NCBI GenBank assembly: GCA_017647145.1 | Contig: JAGCLD010000016.1 | Location: forward strand, 92,024 to 156,023 | DNA from: Paludibacteraceae bacterium | GTDB lineage: Bacteria; Bacteroidota; Bacteroidia; Bacteroidales; Paludibacteraceae | DNA: 64,000 nt | Direction: 5' to 3' | Shown here: piece after piece, positions 25,096-35,900 of the stretch | How positions within the stretch are numbered: the stretch's first letter is position 1 | How the letters are laid out: each line of letters opens with the position of its first letter | Notes under the pieces: model-generated | Told to the model about the DNA's origin: nothing | Database searches by the model: none | The model's input: the letters and a program-made list of their open reading frames with translations, nothing else | Program-made: the position numbers and the translations under genes

Positions 25096-27234
25096 TTATT
25101 TTTCAACCTTCCACTGCATGCCCAAATGATACATAGCAAACGCATACATATCCGTCCATTCTTCGATTTGTTTGCTAAGCGGTTTGCCCGCTCCGTGTCC
25201 CGCTTTCGTTTCAATGCGAATCAATTTAGGAGCATTACCGGTGTTGGCTGCTTGGAGTGTAGCCGCATACTTGAATGAGTGAGCCGGCACCACGCGGTCG
25301 TCATGGTCGGCTGTAGTGACCATAATAGCCGGGTAGTTAGTTCCATCATTGCGCACTGTGTGAATTGGCGAATAAGCCAATAAGTAGCGGAACATTTCCT
25401 CGTTGTCTTCCGATGTACCATAATCACTTGCCCAGTTCCATCCGATTGTGAACTTATGGTAGCGCAACATATCCATCACTCCCACAGCCGGCAGAGCCAC
25501 CGTGTAAAGTTCAGGTCGTTGATTAACCACAGCACCCACCAGCAAACCACCATTGCTACCTCCCATGATACCAATGTGTCCTATAGAAGTATATTGTTCT
25601 TGGATGAGGTATTCCGCTGCCGCAATAAAGTCATCAAATACATTCTGTTTTTGCATTTTGGTGCCCGCCACATGCCATTCATCACCATATTCACCACCGC
25701 CTCTCAGATTGACAATAGCAAAGACACCCCCTTGCTCAACAAAAGGCAGACGTGTAGTAGCAAATGAAGGCGTCATGCTGATGTTAAAGCCACCATATCC
25801 GTAGAGCATTACCGGATTAGCGCCATTGAGCACCAGTCCTTTTTTATGAATCAAGAACATGGGAATCATGGTGTTATCCTTAGACGGGAAGAAGACTTGT
25901 TTTACTTCAAAATCATCGGGAGTGAATGCCACTTTAGGTGCGCTGTACAATGTAGAAGTATTTGATGCAAGGTCATACGCATAGACCGTAGCCGGGTAGG
26001 TGTAAGAAGAGAAAGTATAGAAGATTTCCTCATCGTTCATACTACCACTAAAAGAGACGCTACCCAGTGTAGGCAGAGTAACTTCATGCAGTCTATTTCC
26101 ATCTAAGTCATACACATAAGCATGGTCAGAAGCATCCTGCAAATACGTCACAAAGATGTGTCCGTTGATCATTTCGCAATCATTCATCACGAATTTATTC
26201 TCATTGATTACATCCTTCCAGTACATTTTTTCCGGTTGGACTATAGATGTGCGCACAATCTTGTACATAGGCGCATTTTCATTCGTAATGAAGTAGAGTG
26301 TATCCCCTACCGCTTCAAAGAAAGAATAAGAGTAAGCGTCATTATCAGCAATTAAGCGGAAGTCAGAATCAGGCTTAGTAAGATCCTTGAAGAAGAGACG
26401 ATTTCCTCTGTTAGCCCCTGATTCGTATACAAACAAGCAACGATCATCTTCGCTCACACTGCAAGAATAGAAGCGTTTAGGGAAATTGCGGTTTTCATAC
26501 ACCAGAATATCCTCACTCTGCGGTGTACCCAATGTGTGATAATATATTTTATGAAATTCATTGATATTCGAGAACTCCTTACCTTCTTCCGGAGCATCGT
26601 AAGCACTATAATAAAAACCATTTCCACTCCATTGTGCTGCCGAGAACTTACACCACATAATGTGGTCTTGCGTAAGTTGTTTTGTATTCAGGTCCATGAC
26701 ATATATTTCCTGCCAATCGCTTCCACTCCGTGAGATGGAGTAAGCCATGTATTTACCATCCTTAGAAATCGCCGTACTTGCCAACGCCACAGTTCCATCC
26801 TCCGACAATGTATTAGGATCGAGCAAGACTTTCCCCTGGGCGTTCAAGGAATCCTTCACATACATCACACTTTGGTTTTGCACGCCATCATGATGTGAGT
26901 AATAATACTTGCCATGCTTCTTAGCCGGCGCACTAATCCGTTCATAGGTCATGATTTCAGTGAAGCGTTGTTTGAGCGCTCCTCTGAATGGAATTTGCGC
27001 CAAGTGTTTTTGCGTTACAGCATTTTCAGCCTCCACCCATGCAGCCACTTCAGCAGTAGTGTCGTTTTCCATCCATCGGTATGGATCAGGCACCATCGTA
27101 CCATAATAATCATCCACGACAGCATCTTGTCGAGCCTGCGGATAATCCAGTTTTGAATTCGGGCGATTACATCCCCAAGCAGTAAAGAAGATTCCTGCCA
27201 TCATACAATAGAATTTAAAATTTTGTTTTTTCAT
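25096..27234 (-). CDS. Prolyl oligopeptidase family (S9A) lipoprotein
   Basis: The 712-residue product has a lipoprotein signal with Cys22, an N-terminal beta-propeller domain introduced by 'DYYGTMVPDPYRWMEND' (a hallmark of prolyl oligopeptidases), and a C-terminal alpha/beta hydrolase. The catalytic triad is visible as Ser in 'GGSNGG' (near 560), Asp in 'DHDDRVVP' (near 645) and His in 'KAGHGAGK' (near 680). These enzymes cleave short peptides after proline. The lipid anchor points to a periplasmic or surface peptide-processing role, in keeping with peptide-using Bacteroidales. It is the last gene of the rnr-sufE-peptidase run (48-bp gap from sufE). Confidence 0.93.
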   Translation of the reverse strand: MKKQNFKFYCMMAGIFFTAWGCNRPNSKLDYPQARQDAVVDDYYGTMVPDPYRWMENDTTAEVAAWVEAENAVTQKHLAQIPFRGALKQRFTEIMTYERISAPAKKHGKYYYSHHDGVQNQSVMYVKDSLNAQGKVLLDPNTLSEDGTVALASTAISKDGKYMAYSISRSGSDWQEIYVMDLNTKQLTQDHIMWCKFSAAQWSGNGFYYSAYDAPEEGKEFSNINEFHKIYYHTLGTPQSEDILVYENRNFPKRFYSCSVSEDDRCLFVYESGANRGNRLFFKDLTKPDSDFRLIADNDAYSYSFFEAVGDTLYFITNENAPMYKIVRTSIVQPEKMYWKDVINENKFVMNDCEMINGHIFVTYLQDASDHAYVYDLDGNRLHEVTLPTLGSVSFSGSMNDEEIFYTFSSYTYPATVYAYDLASNTSTLYSAPKVAFTPDDFEVKQVFFPSKDNTMIPMFLIHKKGLVLNGANPVMLYGYGGFNISMTPSFATTRLPFVEQGGVFAIVNLRGGGEYGDEWHVAGTKMQKQNVFDDFIAAAEYLIQEQYTSIGHIGIMGGSNGGLLVGAVVNQRPELYTVALPAVGVMDMLRYHKFTIGWNWASDYGTSEDNEEMFRYLLAYSPIHTVRNDGTNYPAIMVTTADHDDRVVPAHSFKYAATLQAANTGNAPKLIRIETKAGHGAGKPLSKQIEEWTDMYAFAMYHLGMQWKVEK

Positions 27235-27282
27235 GTGTTTTTATGGTATTAGAATATTTGCATTGCTTAAAGTTCCTTCCCT

Positions 27283-27711
27283 TTAGGCCTTATTTCGTGC
27301 TTGGAAAGCCAGCGCATACATTTTCATTTGCTTCACCATTGCGAGCAATCCGTTGCTTCGTGTAGGCGAGAGATGTTCTTTGAGTCCAATCCTTTCGATG
27401 CAATATAATTCGGCCTCAAGCACTTCTTCCGGGGTGTGTCCAGAAAGGATTTGCACTAAAACCGACACTATTCCCTTCACAAGGACAGCATCGCTATCCG
27501 CTGTGAATATCAACAAGTCATCCCGCATACGCGCATCCAGCCACACATTACTTTGACATCCCTCAATGCGATTATCCGGTGTTTTAAGGCTTTCATCCAG
27601 AGGAGTGAGGTTACGTCCCATATCAATGAGCAGACTGTATTTATCCATCCAATCGTCAAAGACTGCGAACTCTTCAATAATTTCGTCTTGTAATTCGTTA
27701 ATTGTTTTCAT
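27283..27711 (-). CDS. sufE: Cysteine desulfuration protein SufE
   Basis: A 142-residue SufE-family protein. The sulfur-accepting Cys is seen at position 52 in 'NRIEGCQSNVW', the conserved surface loop of the family, and the fold signature continues with 'SDAVLVKGIVSVLV'. SufE takes persulfide sulfur from the SufS desulfurase and passes it to the SufBCD scaffold for Fe-S cluster assembly in the cytoplasm. It stands alone here, without other suf genes, between rnr and the S9 peptidase gene. Confidence 0.93.
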   Translation of the reverse strand: MKTINELQDEIIEEFAVFDDWMDKYSLLIDMGRNLTPLDESLKTPDNRIEGCQSNVWLDARMRDDLLIFTADSDAVLVKGIVSVLVQILSGHTPEEVLEAELYCIERIGLKEHLSPTRSNGLLAMVKQMKMYALAFQARNKA

Positions 27712-27767
27712 TGTTATTTATGCATAAAATCTCTTTAATATTCCTTTGTAAGCACACAACATGGCAC

Positions 27768-29915
27768 TTAAGCCAAGGCGAAGTCCAGTTGTTTTTTCAG
27801 CAAGTCAGCTTTGACCACCTTCACCTTGAGCGGAGCACCGAGTTGATATTTCTTATTCGTCTTACGTCCTACCACACAATAATTTGTCTCATCAAAGATA
27901 AAATAGTCATCCTCATCTAACATACGAATAGGAATCATGCCTTCACACATATTTTCTTTCAGTTCAACATATACACCCCACTCTGTCACTCCAGATATAA
28001 CACCCTCAAAGACTTCTCCCAGCTTGTCAGACATATATTCCACTTGTTTATATTTCACAGAAGCCCTTTCCGCATTAGCCGCCAATTGTTCTCTATCCGA
28101 TGCATGTTGGCAATAGTCTTCATATTCATTTTCACTCACACTTGCGCCCTCCTCCATGTAGCGTTCCAAGAGGCGGTGTACCATCATATCCGGATAGCGA
28201 CGTATGGGTGATGTGAAATGCGTATAATAGTTGAACGCCAATCCATAGTGTCCAATGTTGCATGTAGAATAAACCGCTTTAGCCATAGAGCGTAGAGCCA
28301 AGGTTTCGATAAGATTTTGTTCGCCTTTTCCTTTCACTTGTTCCATCAGGTGATTCAGGCTAATCGATATGCTCTCCTTCTTTCCTGTGGTTTTTAATGA
28401 GTAGCCAAAACGCTTAGCAAAAGCGGCGAAGTTGTTAAACTTATCCGGATTAGGCGTATCGTGAATACGATAGACAAACGTACGTGCCTTCTTTCCTTTA
28501 CCAGGTTTTCCGATATGCGTCGCTGTCGTACGATTAGCCAGGAGCATGAATTCCTCAATCAATTGGTTGGCAGCTTTAGCCTCCTTAAAATAGACCCCAG
28601 TCGGTTTTCCTTGTTCATCGATGTGGAATTTCACTTCCACACGTTCAAAAGCGATAGCACCTTTTTCGAAACGCTGTTGACGGAGTTTTTGTGCCAAGCC
28701 ATTCAGTGTGAGTAATTCATCAGCCAGTTCGCCATCCCCTTTTTCAATAATTGTCTGCGCTTCCTCGTAGGTAAATCTTCGATTACTCTTGATGACCGTA
28801 CGGCAGATGCGATAGTTGTGTACCTGCGCATTGTCGTCCATTTCAAAGATAACAGAGAAGCATAGTTTTTCTTCGTTCGGTCGTAAGGAGCAAATTCCAT
28901 TCGAAAGATGTTCCGGCAACATCGGTATGGTGCGATCAACCAGATAGACCGAAGTAGCCCTCTGGTAGGCTTCCTTATCGATGATACTGCCCGGGCGTAC
29001 GTAGTGTGTAACATCAGCTATGTGAACACCTACTTCCCACAATCCATCCTTTGTTTGTTGCAAAGAGAGCGCATCATCAAAGTCTTTAGCATCGGCAGGG
29101 TCGATGGTAAACGTACAGACATTGCGCATATCCACACGCTTTTTGATTTCTTCCGGTGTGATGCCATCATCCATTGCATTCGCAGCCCTTTCCACTTCAG
29201 CCGGGTAGGAATAAGGAAGTCCGAATTCAGCCAGTATGGCATGCATTTCCGTATTATTATCGCCCGCATTACCAAGCACGTCCATCACTTCCCCTTCCGG
29301 ATAAGGTGCTTCCGGCGTCCAATGTAGGAGTTTTACCACCACCTTTTGTCCCGCACGCGCTTTTTTCAACAAGTGAGAAGGGATGTGAATATCACTTGAC
29401 ATTATTTTATTATCCACCAGCAGGAACATCTCCGTACCCGTTTTTTTGAGAATACCTACGAATGTATCTTTAGCACGTTGAAGCACTTCGACCACTTCTC
29501 CTTCCGGAGGCAATCCACGTCGTCTTGCATAAAGATAGACCTGTACTGTGTCGCCAGCCATAGCATGATTAGCCTTTCTTTCCGGAATGAAAACTTCCTC
29601 TCCACCGTCATTAGGCAGCACATAGGTTTTGACTCCACGTCGTTCAATCACACCTTCTACGAAAGCCCCACGCGAATTAAGTTTGTATTTTCCCCTTGAG
29701 ATTTCCACCAAAAACTCTTCATCATGCAGTTCATAAAGTACTTCGCAGACCAACAAGCGCTGTGCGTCGCCTTTCACTCCCAAGAAAGAAGAAAGTTGTT
29801 TGTAATTAAATGTCTTCGTCGGGTTATCATTAAAAGCAGCAATAATACGTCTTACGATCTCTTTCTTTTTCAGAGTGCCACTTGCTTTTTTCATTCTTTT
29901 GTCTTTCTTTTTCAT
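27768..29915 (-). CDS. rnr: Ribonuclease R
   Basis: This 715-residue protein has a basic N-terminus, a winged-helix region ('KEIVRRIIAAFNDNP'), cold-shock-like domains, the RNB catalytic domain with 'IDPADAKDFDDALSL' near residue 275 (the metal-binding Asp residues), 'SPIRRYPDMMVHRLLERYM', and a C-terminal S1 domain ('GVISGVTEWGVYVEL'). RNase R is a processive 3'-to-5' exoribonuclease that degrades structured RNA. The length fits the Bacteroidota form, which is shorter than the enterobacterial one. It is probably the first gene of the rnr-sufE-peptidase unit. Confidence 0.95.
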   Translation of the reverse strand: MKKKDKRMKKASGTLKKKEIVRRIIAAFNDNPTKTFNYKQLSSFLGVKGDAQRLLVCEVLYELHDEEFLVEISRGKYKLNSRGAFVEGVIERRGVKTYVLPNDGGEEVFIPERKANHAMAGDTVQVYLYARRRGLPPEGEVVEVLQRAKDTFVGILKKTGTEMFLLVDNKIMSSDIHIPSHLLKKARAGQKVVVKLLHWTPEAPYPEGEVMDVLGNAGDNNTEMHAILAEFGLPYSYPAEVERAANAMDDGITPEEIKKRVDMRNVCTFTIDPADAKDFDDALSLQQTKDGLWEVGVHIADVTHYVRPGSIIDKEAYQRATSVYLVDRTIPMLPEHLSNGICSLRPNEEKLCFSVIFEMDDNAQVHNYRICRTVIKSNRRFTYEEAQTIIEKGDGELADELLTLNGLAQKLRQQRFEKGAIAFERVEVKFHIDEQGKPTGVYFKEAKAANQLIEEFMLLANRTTATHIGKPGKGKKARTFVYRIHDTPNPDKFNNFAAFAKRFGYSLKTTGKKESISISLNHLMEQVKGKGEQNLIETLALRSMAKAVYSTCNIGHYGLAFNYYTHFTSPIRRYPDMMVHRLLERYMEEGASVSENEYEDYCQHASDREQLAANAERASVKYKQVEYMSDKLGEVFEGVISGVTEWGVYVELKENMCEGMIPIRMLDEDDYFIFDETNYCVVGRKTNKKYQLGAPLKVKVVKADLLKKQLDFALA

Positions 29916-29972
29916 AGCAGTAGTGTTTTAATCCGTTCAACAATCGTGAGGCGAGCAACTTATCCCAAACTA

Positions 29973-32900
29973 TTATTTCAGCAGGGCCTTGATGTGTTGT
30001 TTTGCATTGTCGGCAAAGGTAGCCTCCACGAGATAGAGCCCTGCTGGGAGTTGGAAAGTTGCCTGATGATGGAGCACCGACATTTGCTGTTCAGCCATCC
30101 GTCTTCCTGCTACATCATACACTCTAATCCGGCGCATAGCTTTGTTAGAGACAACCGAAAGCAGCCCTGATTGTTCATTATAAGCCCACAGTTGCGCATT
30201 TTCAGCATCCACAGCAGACGGATAGGTGATGGAGGAAAGATTGTCATCATCGTCTTCGTAATCGTCCTTTTCATCCGGTCCTTCAATGTAGTAGCGCGTT
30301 TCGTGATTATGCGACATCGGCAAGTTGAGCACCAATCCATCCATGATGCGATAACGTGCACCCGTCAGTTTATCGCAGAAGTAGCAGACACGTGTCCAGT
30401 TGTGCGAAAGATAGAATGCAAATTGCATTGTATCCCTTTTATGCGCCTCTTGCACCAACAAAGCAAGCGGAATAGAGTCAAGATTTCGGCGAACGTCAGC
30501 CATCATTGCATTCTGTTCATCCAAGGTGTAGATATTAAGAGGCGAAGTTACCAGATTAGCCGTTTCCACTCCGGAAGATATGAACGAAGCATCTTCACCC
30601 ACGCAGAAGGAGTCCTTAGCATTCAGATGTACAGCCAATAGTGCCCTTGCATAAGCTCTGTCGGTGTAAGCACAAATGGTCATGACCTGCGGGTCTTCCC
30701 CTTTTATTTTCGAAGCAACTCTATGACGAGGCATAGCAGCCGGTTCATTTTGTTGGTCAATCTCACATATGTGATTATTCAATGTAAGGTGTTCCAAATT
30801 CAGGGACAGTTCCAATGTTTTAGCAGGAGCCTTAGCTTGAACCAGTGCCGAACGCATTGGAGGCAAATATCTATCCTCAGACTGTGCCGGCACATCCGGA
30901 TGTGCGCCATACCAAGCATCATCCCTCATGTACTTAAACGTAGGATGTAATAGGGCACTATTAGTAGCCAAGAAAAGGCTCATATCAATGTATGCCATAG
31001 TGGGGTTGCCCAACAAGAAGTCAGTACCTTCCGTTTCATTGTTGAGTGTGAGAATCATTTTTCCATCCGTAGGTTCGAAAGCCAATTTATTAGCATTCGT
31101 TCTCACAAGCGTCTCTGTGGATTGATTTGTGAGTACCCCACTATTCGAGTAATAATAATACTTATCATCCTTTTTCGGGAGTCGGATTACCAATGACTTT
31201 TCAACTTGCGGATTGCCCGGTCCGTATCCCTTTAAGTTGAATCCTTCGCCCACTGTGAGTTCTTGTGACATGGTGTTGGACTGCACAAAGTCGGCCGTAG
31301 GGCTAAGAATGGTCTTTCCGTTATTTTCATGATGCAGTGTGACCGTTTGATTGTAGAATGCTTGCCAGAAAGCATACGCTGCATCCGCATGGCGTATTCC
31401 TTGGAATGTCTCCGTTTCAAACGGATTCAGGGTTTCTCTCTTAGCATTAACATTGTCCCACCATCCCTCATGCGGAATGAACATATCTCCCGAATACATG
31501 TTATGAAGAGGAGCTGCCATGGAGTTCCACTTACCCGGAGCGATTTCCATATCCACAAAAGCATTTTGGTATTCCAATAAGTGTTGATTCTGGATGTGAG
31601 CACCTGCAGCAAAGTAGATATCCTTACAGGTATGTTGGTCGTTATGAACCGTCATCGGATAGTGGTCGTGGTCATGTTCAGGCACAATGTAAGGATAGAG
31701 CAAAGGATTGCCCAAATCAGGAATCACCACATCCGTTCCCTGCATCGGCACAAAGCCATTGATGAGTTCACCCTCATCCATGATAAAGTCAGTATCCTTA
31801 TCAATCCATCCTTTCCAGTTTTGATTCAGTCCCCATCCGTTAAAAGAAGAGCCCGTAGGTTGCCACACCAGTACATCCGGAACGACTTGAACTGTGACAA
31901 AGATATGACCATATCGGCAATCTGTTCCTGGCGCCGGGTATTCCTCTTGATTACTGCTATTTTTCAGTGTCAGACGAATGGTGTATTCCTCACCCGAAAT
32001 GATTGTAGGTCTCTCTGGTAGTTTTTCTCCAGTGTGCAGGTCATAGAAAGTGAGATTACTCTTTTCCAAATCAAGCGTGATTACCCCCTCACTCATTCCC
32101 TCTACGGTAAGTATATTGCGTGCTTGTTCTGTGAGGTTTGTTATCGGAATAGTCACATTGTTAGCATCCGTTGCCACCACTTTGAGATCAGGGATTAGCA
32201 TTTTTTGACGAGAATCCTTTTTCGATGTTTCGATTGGAGCAACATTTACATGATAGTCTGAGCCTGTAGAGGAAATGAAGACTCTTCGTGGCTCGTTGCA
32301 ATCTTTGAGTATAACCTCTGTATCTTGGACTCCATCACTATTCGTGTCAATCATCGTTTTTGCTGTTTCAGCAATCGGGAAACACCAAAAAGAAGCAGTA
32401 GCGTTAGGTTCGAGATAGAAGTGGGTTGTACTGTTATAGAATTGGATCCACTCACGCTCATGCAAGTGTCGTATAATCTCATAGTTCTGTTGCGACAAGA
32501 AGGCAGAAGGGATTAACTCTTCAAAACTTTTAGCCGTATAGTTCGGATTATTCGGGTCATCCAGTCGCATGTCGTACATAATAGCAGTGGTCACTTGTCC
32601 CGGTGTGTATCCATATCTATTCTTAAACGCCAAGTCCTTCTCTGCCTGCGAGATACTTTCGTTGTTCATCGTATCGTTCAATGATGTATATCCCACCAGC
32701 CAATCAGCTAATATGGGTGCTTCTACACCTTCAATCGTATTACCAGCCCCTTCAACTGCCAAATGATTAATCACCTTCGCCGTCAAGAAATAGAGGTCAT
32801 TCGGACAGTTATTGGTTGAGTGATTAAATATAGAAGTCACTGAGCCACTTTTGTCTGCCACCAATGTTTGTCCTTCCTGCGTATGTTTAATCGTTTCACT

Positions 32901-35900
32901 CTCAGAGTTACGCAAAGAGAATACCGTTTGCTGTGTAGCATGCAGAGGTGTGGTGAGGTTACATTCCGGAGTTGCCAGTTCGTCGGCACTATATGCCATG
33001 CGCATGGAATAACTATGTCCGTCATAGAGGTGTCCGAGAGGGAGTTGTTTTTTTTCTTCGTTAGGAATATTAGCATCCTCCATTTGTTTATCCGTGATAT
33101 TGTCAATGACATGTGCGACGTACAACAACCATTTAATAGCCCCATTATTTTCTGTTTTCACATAGGCTTTTTCGTGTTTTGTATCCGGTGTAGCAATTAA
33201 GTCATCCAAGAATTTTGATACAGAACCATAAATCAACACCGTGTCTTTACCAGCGCTTTTCATCTCAGCATTATAGCTTTCCGGATCAAAGTTTGCCTGA
33301 GGAATGTGTACAGAACCATAAGGATGATCATGGTCTTGGATATTCGCATCGTCATCATAGTCATGATAATATCCCTCATCCCCCGTTAGAATCATTGGTG
33401 CGCCCTTAGGTCCATCCCCATTTTCATAAGACTCATTAAAGATTTGGTAGTACATATAGCCATTAGCACCCGCATTGATGTTTCCGTAGTCAATACGCAA
33501 CACCGCAACGGCATTTGTTTGTTCCGCTTCTGTTGTGCGGCATGCCATTTTTCCTTGGTAAGCGGCAATAGGCAATTGAGATACAAATAGCGTAATATCA
33601 TCCACCATGAAGTCGTTACCCTGGTTAGTAGTAGCGAAGTTGTAGATTGAGACACGAGTTTCGTCATATCCACTCGCGGCTTTTACCGGGAATACTATTT
33701 GATTCCATCCAGAGCCTTTGAGAAGTTCTCCCACGAAATAGACTCCAGCATCTTCCCATTCAGAATATGTTCCCCCGGGCAATTTCTTTCTACCCTGTAT
33801 ATTGCATCGGAATATCGGGTTACCTTCACCAGACCAACCCGCAGGTGCCGGATTGCAGAACCAAGCCGAGCAATACATTGTTTGTCCTGAGCAAATAACC
33901 GCATTTGTAGATATGGTAGCCACGAGTCCCGGTTCCATAGTTCCATCCACATATAAAGATTTTCCTGTTCTGCCATGCGCCTCAGCCCTTGCCCAATCCT
34001 TATTGACTTCAGAAAGCACTGTGTATTCTCCATAGAATGGGAAAACGCCCTGACTCGCTCCACGTTTATATTCCGCAGAGTTAAGCGGAGAAGAGTTATA
34101 GACATAACCATAGGATATTTGTTCCCAAGGTAAATGAGAAGTCACATCATTAAAGTTGATTTCCGCAAGGTTCTTATACTGAGCGTTGATGCGTTGTTGT
34201 GTGATGATGGTTTTGGTGGTAGGACCTTGTTTTTCAATATCCACAAATTCCACTTCAAAACGTGCGATACGCAGTTCTTTATTGCCATTTCCAGTCCCTG
34301 CAGGCAATATCAAGAGATATACTTTCGTACACGGAGTTTCACTACGCACAATCAGATTGTCCAGTTCGGCAGAATATTGAGCAGCAAAACGTGAATCTAA
34401 TTGGAGTTCACCATTATTACCCTTGTCATAAGCCCTCCAAACGACAGGCGTATTGGCATCGATCCTAAAGATTTGCCCATCCGTACCTTTGTAAAAATAG
34501 CACATTTCAGAGATGTGGGAGCGATATTTTCGGTAGCGATATTCTGTAGATAAGAGTACCTGCTTACCGGCAGGCGCCTGGTAGTGGTATTCTTCCAGGA
34601 ACTCATTCTCTGCCAAAGACTCTAACTGCTCAGCAATCTCTGCAGCCGGGCGAAGATAGAATAGTTGGCGATAGGACAGCGTAGGTTCGGTGATTGATTT
34701 TATTTGATTATTTGCATATTCAAACGTATAGTCCGTATAGGCGCTGACATCACAAGCCATCGTGTGTGCTTCACCCTGGCTCCATCCTCTCAGGATAGGA
34801 GCAGGATTGTCGGGATTGTCTTCATCAAGCACTCCCCCATCCTCCTTATTGATGGCATACAAGCCATAAGAATAGCCCTCTTTGCCTATTGTTTCTGAAC
34901 TTTGAGGTGTGTTAATAGCCGAGAACGGACGTCCATTAGCAGCACGAGGCGAGCGTACCCATGAAGTAGATTTAGTGGCATCTCCACGTCGGTCATTGTA
35001 AACAGGGTCACCATTTGTGTCGTAATCATACCAACGCATGTAGCCCGAGTAACCCGATTCCGGGAGACGTAGTTCGATTTCTTGATCAGGCAGGTAGTAG
35101 ATGGTGCGTTGTGCTGTGTGTACTTGCTGACGACCATTCAACAATTCATCACCCGAGTGTCCTTTATTTGCTACAAACTGAATACCCCCTTCCTCGCCAC
35201 GTTGGTAGAGAGGAATGGTGAAAGAGCCAGTATGAGTTGCTTCCGTATTGTTGGTGAATGTACCTACTAAGTCAAACGAACGTTTTTGCGCATTGGTTAC
35301 ATCATTGGCTGTTGCAGAAACCTGGAGTGTGTTTGCATCCACCACTTCAACCGTCAGCCAATCAGCACTGTTGAACGACAAATTCCACTCTTCGTCATTG
35401 AGTGCGACCTCAGAAGGCATCTCCTCATGCTGAACTTCCACCACTTGATGGTCAACATTGTATAACACAGTGCCATGTTGATGCATCGGGAGCACATCTA
35501 TGTACACCGTTTCAGCCAACTTATTAAAAGTGTAAGTTACCGGATTGATAGAGAAGGTCAATGCTGGCAGATTTTCTTCGTGATAGGACTTGCGCACTAC
35601 ACGCATTCTTTCCGTGAGTGTGTTGTCACCATAGGTGTATTCCACTACCACATTGTCAGCATAGTCGATCCAACGTTCCAACTGATTAAACTTATCTTTC
35701 AGCCCCATCGGACTCTTACCATTCGGAGTGATGGTGAAGGTGTAGGGCACATCGACATCCTCATCAGGCACAATGGTCATCATGGCACGTCCGTTAGGTT
35801 CCGGACAATTGACAAACTTACTCGCATCAAGTGTGGACACAGTCGCTTGATTGCTTTCCCAATAAATAGCCGTCACGCGTATGTCAGCACTACTTACTCC